From: Nageia nagi
Lineage: Eukaryota; Pinophyta
Assembly: GCA_050084985.1 (NCBI GenBank)
Contig: JBITNC010000001.1
Location: forward strand, 114,762,001 to 114,826,000
Direction: 5' to 3'
DNA length: 64,000 nt
In this document: in pieces, positions 1-12,559 of the stretch
Numbering within the stretch: position 1 is the first letter of the stretch
Layout: each line of letters opens with the position of its first letter
The notes under the pieces: generated by a model
Database searches by the model: none
What the model was told of the DNA's origin: nothing
The model's input: only the letters and a program-made list of their open reading frames with translations
Made by a program: the position numbers and the translations under genes

Positions 1-700
1 TCTCAAACATTTTGAAGGAAGAGAGATAATATTTTTTATGATTATTGAACTTCTTCTTAAAAGGAGTTTTGGTTGCTTATAGAGCAACATTATTATCTTT
101 TAGAGAAAAAATCAACACCTTTTTGTTAAGGGTTTTCTCATGCTTCAAAACAAGCTTAGAAAGGTTCTCAAGGGAGAAGACTTCTTCATCATCAAGCCTT
201 ATTTCTATATCCATCACAAAGCTACCAAACTTTGAAGAAAAGCTTTGGAAAATGATGAAGACTATGAACTCATCATTGATCCAATTGCACCCATAAGCAA
301 CAAGTTGGGTTCTTAGGTCAATGGTTTTATTCAAGTAGATAGCCACATTTTCATCTTTATCTTGATGAGATTGAAGAAAATTTTGGAGAATTGTAAACCT
401 TCTTGAAAACTTTGAACCAACTTAGATTTGCTTAAGCTTATCCCAAGCTTCCATTACTGAAGTTGAAGAGAAAATCATCAGGAGCACATCATCTAAAACT
501 ACATAAAAAATCATGGAGGTTTCCAACTCATTCTTCATGTTGTAAGTCTCTAATGCCTTCTCATTTGTAGGAGGTACAAGGTTCTCATTCACTATTTGCC
601 AAAGCTTCCTTTTTTGCAACTTAGATCTCATCCAAGTTTCCTAAATCCCAAATTTGGAACCATCAAGAATGCATTTGGGTAAAAAGAATTCTCCCATTTG
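1..700 (-). pseudogene. Ty1/copia gag fragment (UBN2-like)
   Basis: Read on the minus strand, 700 to 1 gives a copia-type gag polyprotein N-terminal region. It opens with a LDGSKFG motif, then has the tryptophan-rich start (ETWMRSKLQKRKLW), the helical stretch ending MEAWDKLKQI (about 422-631), and continues in a second open piece (77-346). This order matches plant copia gag (DUF4219/UBN2-type). An in-frame TAG follows LDGSKFGI, where a tryptophan is usual, and the two open pieces are in broken frames, so the gene is dead. The 3' side runs off the window. Family assignment is from recognised motifs; no search was run. Confidence 0.7.
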
Positions 701-2530
701 CTACATAAGAATATGAAAAATAATAAGCATGTGGTTCAATAAACAACATTATATGTTAAGTTTTAACCAAGTAAGTCATACATGTTACATTTAATTAACT
801 AAGTCATGTTTGATTAGATTCACTAGTGCAAATATTTTACAACTCAAATATACATCCCATTAACCTAAATACTTTTTCATCACCAAGAACTGTAGATGAA
901 GAGTGACAATATTGAGGCTTGTTTTTTTTATCTAAAATTAGGCCTTTACCTAGATGCTTGCATAAGAGGAGCTCAAGTACTACCAATCCTCAACCAATTC
1001 ACCTTGGTTAGTATTATACTTTTTCATAAGGATAAGTACCTATTATTTTTCAAGGTTATAATGTCTATTAGATTGACCAAATTATTAATCTTGATTAGGT
1101 TTCAATTTGTTCTCTTAGGTTATCATGATAATCCCTAAATGGAAATGCAAACATATAGTATCACTACACACAAGTCTATCCACCTAATGGAGTTATATCT
1201 AGATCAACAGAGGACTTAGTGGCAATTCAGAAGTATGAACTTTTCACCATTTGGATCATCAAACTTAAAATCTCCAATTCGCCTATCCTCATCTCATAGC
1301 TCCTCAAATAAGTCATGTTGCAGAATGTACATGTAGATGTGTTCATTTTAGGAGATTTTTCATATCAATATTTGCATTTTTATTTGCATAAGCAAATAAA
1401 TCAAAGTGCAAAAAATGAAGTAAAACAACATCCATTCAAAATTTTAAACCTAAGTGTCCAATGGATTTTATTTGCAACTGCTAAAGGACATCTTTACAAC
1501 ATTCCTTATTTGTACAAGTTCATTCCATTCTTGCATAAAGAAGTAAAAAGCATCATAACTTAAGTAATAATCATGCATTATTCCAACTTAAGTACAAAGC
1601 ATACATATTTAAAAATAAACTTTAAGTACTATGCAATATTTCAATACAAGATAAAGTAAGAGGTATTGGTATGCAAAAAGATAAAATTTAAGTAAGAATT
1701 TATACAAATTCTCCTTTTTTACTTAAAGTTTTATTTTTAAAGATAGCATACTAGTTTATGAAAAATATCTTATAAGAATTTTCATTCCATAACATTGCTC
1801 TAAAGATCTAAAAAATTAAGTAAAAACAATTCCCCCTTATTACTTAATAAAGATCCTAAGTAATATTACATTTAGCTACATAATATTTACTAATGTAAAA
1901 AGCAATGTAATTAAGGAAAAATAAAACTTGTAAAGATATGCCTCTAGAATATCTACCTAGTTAAAACTATCTTGAAAAACTTGCTCCAAGTAGGAGAAAC
2001 AAAATCATCATTACTTTACCACAAATAAATGAGACACCTCCACTCCAATTTAATGTGAAAAACTAAGTCTACACTCTACCCAAATGCATTAAATTTAACA
2101 ACCCAATTTAATGATTTTTCATCATTTTTACTCCATGCATAGCAAGTCATAATGAGAAGAAGGAACTTGCTTGTAAAAAAGGAGAAAAAAAAATTAACAC
2201 CTCAAAAAAAAAATTCATCTACCAAATTAATGCAAAGGTAGGTGAGGATTCAAAAGAAATAGAAACATATGGAAGAGAGAGGAGTAAGGGGATGAGAAAA
2301 GGTAGGTTGGGCAAGGGAAAGAGGCTACATGAGGAAGAGGAATCACTCATGACATCTCATACCTATAGCAAGAACAAGACCAAACACCTTGATGGGGAGA
2401 TGCCATCCATGCCCACAAATCATACTAGGTGTTTGCAAAAAAGAAAAGAGACAAAAAAGACTAGCATAGGCAAGAAAGAGGTGAGACTATGGTGGAGAGG
2501 GGCCACACAATAGGAGGGTTAGCACCCATG
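701..2530. other. AT-rich spacer without recognisable gene
   Basis: No frame shows a recognisable protein. The stretch 1550-1870 is unusually rich in TTAAGTA and its complement TACTTAA. Within it, 1674-1742 can fold into an imperfect hairpin whose arms are AAAATTTAAGTAAGAATTT and its near-complement. The section 2140-2530 is purine-rich (long A and GA runs). It may be leader or untranslated sequence of the adjacent copia element, which would lie in this direction on the minus strand, but this is not shown. Confidence 0.4.
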
Positions 2531-2561
2531 GAGGAGAGAGAGAGAGAGAGAGAGAGAGAGG
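2531..2561. repeat. (GA)n microsatellite
   Basis: An almost pure GA dinucleotide run of about 30 bp. It directly abuts a perfect palindrome. Confidence 0.95.
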
Positions 2562-2585
2562 TCATGATCACAATTGTGATCATGA
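2562..2585. repeat. Perfect 24-bp palindrome
   Basis: The sequence from 2562 to 2585 equals its own reverse complement, with half-site TCATGATCACAA. It begins immediately after the GA microsatellite. It has no loop, so it could extrude as a short cruciform or bind a dimeric protein, but nothing nearby indicates a function. Confidence 0.9.
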
Positions 2586-3565
2586 TAAAGTGGAGGAGAG
2601 GGAGTGAGGTTGCAGCAAAGTGAAGTGAGGTCTTGTAGAATATTGGATGTTGTAGCATGTTAAGAGGAATATGGACTAGACTAATGAGCATGACATTCAT
2701 TGTTGTAACAAATCCCAATGCTCTAATTGAGTTCATTTTTATTTGAGTATATTTCCCACCCATGTTGTAAAAGGCACTCTAAAAAAAAGTCCCAATACAG
2801 GAGCCTACATGAAGAATGGTTGAGGCCATCAAGATTAGAGAGATCATTAGCTGAGTGGTAGCACCTAGGAGGTGACCAGCTAGGGAGGAGCATGAGAGGT
2901 GGATGAGGAGTAGAAAGTTGGGTTTTAAACCCCCCAAAAGAGAGGGTACTAGCTACCCAAAAAAATTTCAAAAACATAATGTAAATTTAAAAAAATTATA
3001 TTGAATTCAATTTTCTTTCTCCCCCCACCTTTTTTTGAAACCAGAAAAGCAAAGGGTAATGAAGAAATAAACAATTTTTTTTTTATTTAAGCAAAGTGTT
3101 ATACTGATTGATTTTTAATTCAATAAATAATACTTTATTACAAGAGCAAATAAATAAATTGAAATAATTGGTTCCGCCTTTTTCTTCCTCCCTCCTTTTT
3201 TTATACAAACCTTTTGATAAGAAATAAACCTCCAAACCAAATGTATGCAAAATTAGAGCAATACAAAAATCATTTTAAAATTATAACTAACAATAGAAAG
3301 TATTAGTATAAGTAAACAAAAATTTACTTCTCAATATATTGCTCTTTAAAAAAAAATTTCCACATATAAAAAAGAGAACTAACATAATACAAAATGTGTT
3401 AGTAACATTAGTTAAATATGCCAAAAAAGATTAAAAAAAAAATGAAGGAGATTGTATGTAGGAGGTTATACCTTATCTTGAATTTTACCTCAATAATGAA
3501 ATGAAGAGATGAACACCAAGAAGTAGAGCTTCCACACCAAAGATGTGAAAATGAGCTTCCAAGTA
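2586..3565 (-). other. Leader-like region of a copia-type element
   Basis: No coding sequence is recognised. The last 250 bp before the LTR (about 3300-3565) resemble the stretch at 16080-16285 in front of a second LTR copy: both contain a GTTAGTA-rich part, then TTATACCTT and a TTTTACCTC motif. In a minus-strand element this is the leader just inside the 5' LTR. Confidence 0.5.
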
Positions 3566-3577
3566 GCTCTGATACCA
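3566..3577 (-). other. Primer binding site, copia type
   Basis: GCTCTGATACCA on the plus strand is the complement of TGGTATCAGAGC, the site complementary to the 3' end of initiator methionine tRNA that plant copia elements use. It lies two bases from the start of the LTR-like sequence and fixes the element's orientation as minus. Confidence 0.75.
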
Positions 3578-3579
3578 AA

Positions 3580-4080
3580 TGAGAGAATTGAACTATAAAC
3601 TAAACAAATCTAAACTTCCAATATCACATGTAATCTCACAAATCACATATAAATAACTAACACACCAATCTCACAAATATAACTCAATATGTAAGTGGTT
3701 TCTCTAACTAGGAGTACATCCACTAACTAGATTTCACTTCATTCACAAATATCAACTCTTACAATCTTTCTAAACTCATCTTCTAAACACTATCCTATAG
3801 CATAACTTTACTCCAATAATTGGTGTATGATCACAAAGAGGGAGCCTTCTATTTATAGGCCAAAATCCCTCTTTGGATCACCCTTTTACCCAATGTACAA
3901 AGGCATGACATGTAACTCCCTTTTACCCAAGGGGCATGCTCATGACATGGAGTGTAGGACAAGTTACATTATCATATTCACTTAAATACTTAAGGTATCA
4001 AATGATACCCTTAAGTATTAGTGAACTTACATAGAAGAATATTACAAAACCTTTACAATAATGCATGATACATTTCAACA
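3580..4080 (-). mobile_element. Copia-type LTR (5' LTR of minus-strand element)
   Basis: Bounded by TG at 3580 and CA at 4080, next to the PBS complement. A second copy of the same family lies at 16289-16850, with shared blocks around TTCTATTTATAGGCC and CACCCTTTTACCC and a shared ATTACAAA end region. TATTTATAG near 3850 could be a TATA-like element on either strand. The right flank is an older gypsy element, so this LTR marks an insertion border. No matching TSD can be checked because the other end of the element is not identified. Confidence 0.65.
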
Positions 4081-4099
4081 GATGAGAATTTATAACCTA

Positions 4100-5640
4100 T
4101 GATGGACCAACACGTAGTCTAGTGAGGTGATATGTATATCCTACAATAGTGAATTTAATCCATAGTTTAAGGAAGTCCCATAGTATAGGTTCCAATATTT
4201 GTAATTATTAAAATCCTAAGATCACATCACACCCTCCCAATGTAAGTACATACATGTCACTTTGCATGTGATGATCATCAATATTGAGCTTAACATTGCA
4301 ATATTTCCTCTTGCAAGAAATTCTATCTCCATTTCCAATCATTACTTCAAAATTATTGAGGATATATAAAACAATTAGCCTATTTAACTACACTAGGATC
4401 AATGAAATTATATGTACTTCCTGAGTCAAGTAAAATAACAAGGGACTACTTTTTGAAATATCTATGAACCTTCATTTTTTGGGCTATCATAATTCTTGCA
4501 AGTGCACTACAAGAAATTACAAGAACTTCTTCTTCAATTATTTTAGGCTCATTATCTTCTTCCTCGATACAATATCATCCTTTGAATCATCAAAAATATT
4601 AGCACTAAGCAAACACAACCTTTGTGTAGTACATTGATGTCCAAGTGCATACTTTTCATCATAATTATAACAAATACCCTTAGCTTTGTGATCATTCATT
4701 TCCTCTTGAATGAGTCACTTAATTTGAAATGAATGGGTAGGTTTTGGAGTAGCCTAAGCACCTTGAGGTTTGTTGAATGGTTGATTCCCTTATCTATGTT
4801 GGGCATTAAATTTTTCTTCTACCAATTTGGTCAACCCAATAGCCTATATCATAGTGGTAGGATTAAATATTTTGACTTCTACCCTATTGTCTTCCTTCAG
4901 TACACTAATGAAGTGACTCTTGAAAAAGGATTCATCTAATCCCTTTGTGCAATTTGCAAGATTTTAAAATTATGTTTGATGTTCCTTTACTGTTGATGTT
5001 TTATGAAGTTTTGTAAGGGCTCTTGTGAAATCCTCAAAATCACTTGGGCCAAACCTTAACAATAATTTTTTTTATAAAATCACCCCAATAAGGAGTCCCA
5101 TTCATTTTTTCAAACCATTGGTACCATTGAGTGGGATTGTGATCCAAATGAAAAGAAGTGACATTGAAATTTTAAAACTTAGGAATTTGATTTAGTGTAA
5201 ATTATTATTTTGCTCTATAAATCCAACTCATTGGATCCTCTCCATTAAATCCAGGGAAATCTAGCTTAGTTATCCATGAAAGGATGAAGGCTTGGGGACC
5301 TCCCATATCTACCAATTATACTTGCATTTGAGTATTATGCCTTGAAGACTATTGAAAACTTGTGTCTGATGTAGTTTGGGATGAAGTTGGTTGTTGCATA
5401 GCTATCTAAACTACCTTTTGTACTTGCAATAGACTTGAATTTATCGAATCATATTTAGTGCCCAATCTAACAAACTTCTCTATAAACTCAATGAATTTGC
5501 CATTTATTTATTGAAAAGCATATTAGAGGTCAACTCTACCAAGGTGAGCTCATAGCTATTTAACCTCATCATCTAATTTTTCTAGAGTGGGATCTTGAGA
5601 TCTTCTTCCCTCCATTTGAAATACAAGCTAGGTCATGGCT
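4100..5640 (-). pseudogene. Ty3/gypsy gag-protease remnant
   Basis: Reading the minus strand from about 5640: MEGRRSQDPTLEKLDDEV is followed by a stop; a retrotransposon gag core (TKLDFPGFNGEDPMSWIYRA, then SFHLDHNPTQWYQWFEK, about 5290-5090); a decayed zinc knuckle (CYNYDEKYALGHQC near 4640-4690, second Cys replaced by Tyr); and a retropepsin active site in its usual LLDSGSTYNFID form (about 4391-4433). This order is typical of plant gypsy gag-pol. Several stops and frameshifts interrupt it. RT, RNase H and integrase would follow but are absent: the sequence stops near 4081 against a copia-type LTR. The protease aspartate motif is intact although the frame is broken. Confidence 0.8.
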
Positions 5641-6089
5641 TACTACTTTTAGTAACTGCTATTTTTGGAAATTGAAAAAGTGTATGGGTGTTATATATCA
5701 AAATGGTCAGCTCAAAAAATATTAGGAATGGATTAGGTCTTAATTTGATAATTTTCATAATTTTATACTATTTTTTAAAATCATTACAAGCGTAACGAAT
5801 AGGCATTATGGGAATTTGCTAATTCCTCATGGTTTGGGAGATATTCACTCTAGATGTTTTTTCTTATTTTGGTGCTATTATTTTGGGTGATAGTTTGAGG
5901 ATTTCATGAGATTATAAAAAAATAGATAGAGTTTTGACTAAAAAAATAGCAATTTTTAGGGTTCTACTTCAATGCAACCTTCCAATTTGTAAAAAATTGG
6001 GCAAAGTTTCATCTACAAAAAGGATAATTTATAGCTTTCTAACTTGGTGCGACCACATAGAAATGGCCATAGGTAGCCAAAATTGAATC

Positions 6090-6099
6090 TTTGATACCA
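6090..6099 (-). other. Primer binding site of gypsy element
   Basis: TTTGATACCA is the complement of TGGTATCAAA, the same primer site as the gypsy-like elements at 36253, 37667 and 57771. It lies between the gag remnant and the LTR-like sequence and confirms minus orientation. Confidence 0.65.
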
Positions 6100-6101
6100 C
6101 T

Positions 6102-6490
6102 TGTTAGGAACCTAGTAGAACTAAAAAGGGGTTTTTTTCCTAAATACCATAAGAAATACTGAAATATAAAATAACCATAAACTCGTAATGTATCATGTAA
6201 AGCAAATGGAATGAGACACTCAAATTAACAATAGATAACAAAATAAAATAAACTTACTGATAGCAATATGAATCACAAGCCACTTTAAGGGGGGTATCTC
6301 CTTACAACTCAAAATGATAAATGATTTTCCAAGATGCTCTCTTTATCCCTCTTACAAGTATTTACAGTTCTCCTACCCTAATTGGTGGTTTACATTCAAA
6401 ATGGCACTTCATCTTACAAAATACAATAGTTCATATTACAAGTTGATGAAAGCAAAAAATTAACTAAAACATAAATAAGCTTAAGTAAAT
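6102..6490 (-). mobile_element. Gypsy 5' LTR (minus strand)
   Basis: Starts with TGTTAGGAACC two bases beyond the PBS complement, so on the minus strand the LTR ends CCTAACA. The right border is inferred from where LINE-like coding begins, around 6490-6500; the exact terminal dinucleotide was not fixed. The length of about 390 bp is plausible for a short plant gypsy LTR. Confidence 0.5.
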
Positions 6491-6499
6491 GTTAATATG

Positions 6500-9330
6500 T
6501 GGGATCCTAATAGGAAAAGATTAGACAATGGTGGAATATGCCAAACTACGGAACCAAGATGTTCATCATAGCTAAAAAATTACAAAATATGAAGAAACAA
6601 ATTAAAGTTTGGAATAGAGATGTATTTGGTAGATTTGAAAAGAAGAAGGAACAATGGAAAGAAGAATATTTGAAATTGGGGAGAGAATGGAGCTGTAAGA
6701 TTGTAAAATGATCTCAAACAAGAAGAGAAGGAAGTGTTCTATGACCTACATAATACTTTAGCAACGGAAGAAACAAAATAGAGATAGAAATTGAGAATAA
6801 CATTACTTTAAGAAGGTTACTACAACATAAGATTTTTCAAAATGACCATCATCAAGCATAGAGCCAAAAATAGGATTCTAGAAATAAAAAATGCTCAGGG
6901 AGAACTTACGCAGGATATTAATATAATTAAAGGATAAAAGTTATTCTTGGAAGAAGAACTTGATAATGTCTAGATGAGGGATATTCTTGAAAACATCCCT
7001 AATTTGGTGACTAATGAGCAAAACCAATGACTCACTATGCATTTCTTTAATGCAAAAATTGAGAATACAATCTTCTCCATGGCCCATAATAAGTCAAGTT
7101 TGGATGGATTCCCCATAGAATTTTTCCAAATTTTTTGGGGGATTGTGGGAGTAGAAGTCACTGAGGTGGTAAGAGAAATTCAATCTTCTAGGCAAATGCT
7201 TAAGGCCTAGAATGTTATATTTTTGGAACTAATTACCAAATTCTTAGATGGTAAAGATTACAAGCAATTCCACCCAACCAGTCTATGTAATGCATTTTAT
7301 AAGATCCTTACTAAAACATTGGTTAACAAGTTAAAGCTAATCCTTCCTCACCTTATCTCTCCAAAATAGGGAGGATTCATTCAAGGGAGGAAAATTGTTG
7401 ATGGGATTATAAATATACATGAGGTATTACATACAATATAGACAAAGAATATTATGATTTTTCTATTAAAGTTGGACATGCAAAAGGCCTATGATAGGGT
7501 AAATTGGACCTTTTTGGATAAGATTTGTCAAAAATTTGGGTTCTCAACAATATGAAGTTCTTGGAATAATCAATGGATATCAACGATCTCATTCTTAATT
7601 CTAATTAATGAAGCTATGAGCTTTATCTAGTTATAAAGGAGGCTCAGATAAGGTAATCTAATATCTCCATATTTATTCATCATAATGGTGGAAGCCCTAG
7701 GAAGGAGGATTGAGGAATGGAGAAGGGTTGGTAAAATTCATGAAATTATACCATATGATGCATCAATTATTAGACACATAGCTGATTTGTGAATAACATA
7801 ATTATAGTTGGTAAGGCTTCGATGATTGAAGCAAGGAATTACTTAAGGATCCTTCAACTCTATGAAAGGGTATCTCAGAAGAAGATAAACTTTGACAAAA
7901 GAAAATCTCTTCTTCATACACACCTTAATCAATAGGAAGATTACTAGGATTTTCAATTGCCAGATTAAATATCTCGCTACTACCTATTTGGATATGCTAC
8001 TATTTATTGGCCCTTCAGGGAAAAATCTATGGTTGCCATTGATCGAGAAATTTTAGAAAAAAACTGTGGGATGGAAAGGGGAAACTCTTTTAATTGCTAG
8101 AAAATACTTACTGGTGAAAATAAAGCTCCAAAGTATGCATGTCTACTATGCATATGTATTTGAGATTCTAGTGATTATATGCGATCAAATTGACTAGATC
8201 TATAATAGATTCCTTTGGACAAAAAATGGAGGAAAAGAGAAGGGTTACCTTAGTAAGTTGGTCCAAATTCTATAAGCCCAAGTATTAGGAAGGGCTAGGT
8301 CTTCATAGTTTGAAATAATTTAATATGACGTTAAGAGAGAATTTTGCATGGAAGATTAACACCAATGAGGAAAAGAAGTGGGTTGGTATATGCCAAAGAA
8401 AATATTTGTTTGAAGGATCAAACTTCATTCAAACTGAGCTAAGGAGGCAAGGCTCAACCTTCTATAAGGGTTTGATCAAAGTCAAAAATTTGCTAAAGGA
8501 AAATATTTTCTAAAGCATTAGTGGAAAAGATCGAACTTCATTTAGAATAAGCTAAGGAGGAAAGGATCAACCTTCTATAAGGGTTTGATCAAAGTCAAAA
8601 AATTCCTAAAGGTAAATATTTTCTAAAGCATTGGTGATGGAAAAGAGGTGATATTTTGGGAAGATGAATGGTTACAGGATAGATCACTTATACAAGTTCC
8701 TAACTTATCTAATTTGACTAGATGGGGAAGGAACAATATTGGATAGAAGGTCCAATATTATATAGAGAAGAATAATAGATAAAGAACATGGAAGTTGCTA
8801 TGGCTTTCAGGCCATGATCTCTCTATAGCTACAGATGTAGTGAATAATATGTTGACTATGACACCCTTGCTATTGATGGATAATGGCCTTGACATCCCAA
8901 GATGGAAACCTAGGAGAGGGAGAGTGTACTATGTAAAGTTAGGATATTTAGCCCTCATAGCTACAAATGATACCACCTTTCCTATAAAGAAGGTATGGAT
9001 CAAAGGAGTCACCCCAAAGGTAACTCACTTCCTATGGTCGGTATTTAGGAAATAAATACTAACTATTGACAATATAAGAAAGAAAGGACACATTTTGGTC
9101 AATCGATGCTTGATATGATACAATGATGAACAATCAATGGACCACCTGTGCCAATTTTTCTCATTTACTCAAGAAGTGTGGAAAGATATTCGAGGAGAGA
9201 AAAGATTTAAATTTGGAATTGGCATAATAGAATCAATTTCAAAATTCCTCCCTATGGTAAATGGGAAGGAAGAATAGAGATGTTGGACAGTATGGAAGGA
9301 AAGAAATAGATGAATATTCTAATAAAAATT
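6500..9330 (+). pseudogene. LINE (plant L1-type) ORF2 remnant
   Basis: Broken frames give, in order, the pre-RT region (KKQIKVWNRDVFGRFEKKK, near 6590), RT core (IQGRKIVDGIINIHEVLHT then LKLDMQKAYDRVNWTFLDK, about 7380-7520), the SPYLFIIMVEAL box (7655-7690), and the polymerase centre, where the usual F/YADD is changed to IADL plus a stop (near 7780). The C-terminal zf-RVT-type region follows at about 8990-9170, containing KVWIKGVTPKVTHFLW and MDHLCQFF, then a WTVWKERNR motif near 9290. Numerous stops make it dead. ORF1 and the endonuclease are not seen upstream, where the gypsy LTR begins, so it is 5' truncated or interrupted. Confidence 0.85.
8421..8634 (+). repeat. 113-bp tandem duplication inside LINE ORF2
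   Basis: Two consecutive copies (8421-8533 and 8534-8634) share AACTTCATT..., the TCAACCTTCTATAAGGGTTT block and ATATTTTCTAAAGCATT. They differ at several positions. The duplication lies between RT and the C-terminal domain and arose after or late in the life of this copy. Confidence 0.9.
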
Positions 9331-9719
9331 GATGCCATATAATATATTGATGGGAAAAATTCAATGCATGGTTGAAAATTAGAAATTGATAAGTAAAGTG
9401 GCCAGATGGATACAAAATCTAGTAGGGTAGGAGAGGAGAGCAACATCTCACATGGGATACATGAGTGAAAGATGATAGTCCTAGGGGAATGCATGTGAAG
9501 GGAATACACACATGGAATCTATAGCAGTGCCACAGATTAAAACATTAGGAACTATAGATGTAAGATATAAATGTAGGGATGAGATTGGGTAGTTGGGGTG
9601 GCAAGTTGGAAAACATAATTTAAAAAGGTACACCCATAGAAAATCATCATGTATTCTACATGCATGAAAGATGACAACCCAAAAGCATCTGGAACCAACC
9701 TTTTGAGAATAATTCAAGC

Positions 9720-10920
9720 AAGTTTTGGTGGTCTAGTAGATTCTTTGTAATGAAGGTATAGATGGGTTCATAGACACCCTGAATGGTCATAATCCAAGCT
9801 AGTCTAGGTAGGTATCAAAAACTTGGGATAAAGGTAAGTTGTTAGTGTACACCAATTCTCAATTAATGAAGATCTGATTGAGGTGGATATGGGTATGTAT
9901 AATGCTGGAAGGAAGCATTGCAAGGAAATGTGCATGCTCATAGTGGAGTTGTAAGCCTTGTATGGGCAAGGGCTACCTTTACTAGAGAAGAGAAAACTAG
10001 ACTAGCCAATAGAGTCAATTCCTTACCCTTGGAATGAAATTTCCAAGGAAATAGTGAAGCTCTTCACAATGGAAGGTAGATACTTGGAGCTCTATGATTA
10101 CATTCATCTTGTTGTGCAATTTCAAAGGTCTGTATAGAGTAAACCTCCCTTATTTCCTATTCTATTCCCTAGATATTTACATTAGGAGGAATAGGGGAGC
10201 AAAACTTATTCAACAAAGGTTGATTAAGGTCTTGGTGGATTTTGAGTGTACCAAAGCTAGAAGGGTGTAGCCATTGCTTCAATAATAGCCAATAAACCTT
10301 TGAAAAATCCCCAAGTTCTAGTTGATTGGGGTCATCTAGTATCTCAACACTATGACTCTTATCAATTGATAGACTAGTAGCTTATTTGGTAGTGGTGATT
10401 ATATCCTTAGAATTGGAGGATTCTCTCTTAGACTTGGAGGAGGAGGATGCTTTTTTCAAAAGGAAAGGAAAATTTAGAATTGAATTAAAGGAATAGGAGG
10501 AAGATTCACCTATGAAGGAGTCAAGCTATCTGAATGAGTGCCCATAGAATCCTCCAATGGTGGAGGAAATGGACATGGAGGAAGCTTCTCCTACACGCTT
10601 GAGGACTGATCAATGGTAGAAGAATGACGATGAAGAAGAACACACCTAGATTACTTAGCAAGATCAATATCCTAAAATGGATAAACTTAGTAAGCAGCCT
10701 GAAGGTCCCAAGAAATTAAAGACATTAATTTCGAAGAGGAAATTCAAGAAATGATATGGGAGGTGTAGGAATTTCGAGGAATGGGGTAGAATTGGGAGAT
10801 AAGGAAAGGAGTGGAGAGACATCAAAATGGTTAGGAGAGCAATGAAGGCCTCCAAATACCTATGGTATACCCAAATAAAGATTTGGAAGAGCATGTGGGA
10901 TGGTCACTCTGGCCTCTACG
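9720..10920 (+). pseudogene. Degenerate ORF of unknown, probably transposon, origin
   Basis: Several frames carry protein-like segments: a GIDGFIDTLNGHNPS stretch (about 9750), FTMEGRYLELYDYIHLVVQF (about 10060), LPYFLFYSLD-type hydrophobic text (near 10150), then a long charged tail rich in Glu and Lys (10390-10920). The arrangement, an aromatic domain followed by a charged tail, resembles the remnant at 44950-45800. I do not recognise a named family. It lies just after a LINE but does not read like LINE ORF1. Function cannot be stated. Confidence 0.35.
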
Positions 10921-10929
10921 CAGAAGGAG

Positions 10930-11760
10930 GTACTATGATGATCCTAATTCAAAATGTAGATGGACTGTCCCAAATAAAAATTGAGTTATTTTAGGAGTGT
11001 TTCAACAAAAAAAGATTCCAATTTTGAATTAGACTAAAGCTCTCTAGTTGAATAAATGAAAGGATGGTGTGACCAACAAGCAAAAAGTAAGGATAGTTGC
11101 AGCCTATATTTTATTTAGTGGAAACTACAGTTACTCTTAGAAGATAGTTTTTAGAACATATGTAATACTATTGAATATCTAAAAAACTTTTTGTACATAC
11201 AAGTTTTGGGACCCTATCTTTTTTGAAAACCCGCTATAACTTTTTACCCTTATAAAAAAAATATCATAACAATTGCAAGTAACCAACTAATATAAACTAA
11301 TCATGTTTAATATTGTTGCAATTGAAAAAAGTTTACACAAATTTGTATAAATTAATCCAAACAAATTGACAAGTTGAAGGTTAGTAGCTTTGTTTGGGTT
11401 AGTAATTTGTAGTTAGTAAGTTGTAAGTTAGTGTTAGAAGATTGTAAGTCATGTTATTGCACTTTGTTTAACACTAAGTAGGTTAAAGATTAGTAAGCCC
11501 TAATCTACAACTATAAATAGCTTTTAAGATTAGTGTTTATAGTTAGTATTTGAAGTTAGTGCATATTTTACCATTGAATTAATTTAAGCATTAGTTTATT
11601 AACCACAAAATAAGGATAACCACACAACAAGGGGTTAATAGTTTCTTTAGTTTTTATGGGTTAGTTACATAAAAAGATTCTAGGAGCTTTACAACATACT
11701 CAATGTCAACACAAGTTGTAACAACTTTAACATAAAAATAAGGTTAATTAACACAAACAT
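10930..11760. other. Non-coding stretch with LTR-like promoter sequence
   Basis: No protein is seen. From about 11370 to 11640 the sequence is built of repeated GTTAGTA/AAGTTAGT words and contains a good TATA box, CTATAAATAG at 11511-11520. This is typical of the U3 region of a plant LTR, but no PBS, PPT or second copy was found, so LTR status is a guess. Confidence 0.3.
11511..11520 (+). promoter_or_regulatory. TATA-box-like sequence in LTR-like segment
   Basis: CTATAAATAG fits the plant TATA consensus. It lies in the GTTAGTA-rich segment described for 10930-11760. No transcript can be assigned. Confidence 0.35.
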
Positions 11761-12096
11761 GCTTAGAGAAGACTTATTTCAATAGGAAGAGCCATTTCTT
11801 CAGCCATAAATGAAGAGAATGATGGCCAAGAAGGTAAAATAATCATTCACCCAAGATCACAGAATTTGCAAAGCATCACAACAAACAATGAAGAGAAGAT
11901 GAAAACTAATTAAATTCATCTGTAGAAGCACCAAGAATAAATAGGATTGGTGCATACAAAGAACAACCTAGAGAAATAACAAGAATTTTTAATGACTCCA
12001 AATATACTAGGAAGAGGATAAAAGAAAGACACCTAATATCCTAATAATACTTAAATAAAAAATAAATACATAAGAAAATATAAATAAACTCTAATA
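11760..12096 (-). mobile_element. Copia 3' LTR (minus strand), left border uncertain
   Basis: On the minus strand a G-rich polypurine tract (AAGGGGGG, plus-strand 12097-12104) is followed by TATTAGAG and an AT-rich U3-like sequence. This is the usual arrangement at the 3' end of plant copia elements and it lies downstream of the RT-RNase H remnant. The LTR end on the left was not located. Confidence 0.5.
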
Positions 12097-12559
12097 CCCC
12101 CCTTAAGTGAGACTAGGAGGTAAAAAAGGTGGCACATCCACAAATATGAGTGTCGACAATAAGGCCTAATCAGGTAATCATGTACAATATGTCCAAAAAA
12201 TAATCTACTAAAAGATGATGAAAAAACCATCTACCAGTAGAGAAAGAAGAAGAAGGAGAATGGAGGATGGAGAGGAAGATGTCCTCAATCAACACCCCTA
12301 AGGAAAAATTATGTCATCTCAAGCAAATTATGCAACTAAAGGAAGTGAGAAGATGCAAAGGATTTCGTGAAGATGTCAACAATCTGCTATTGAGTCAGAA
12401 GATAATCCAAGGTGAGAATTCCATCCTGAATATGCTATCGAATGAAGTGCATGTGAATATCAATATGCTTGGTTCATTGATGCTCTATAGGATTATGAAA
12501 AATATGAATGAAACTTTGGTTATCATACCAAAGTATATTAGGTCAATCCTGGGAAAAAC

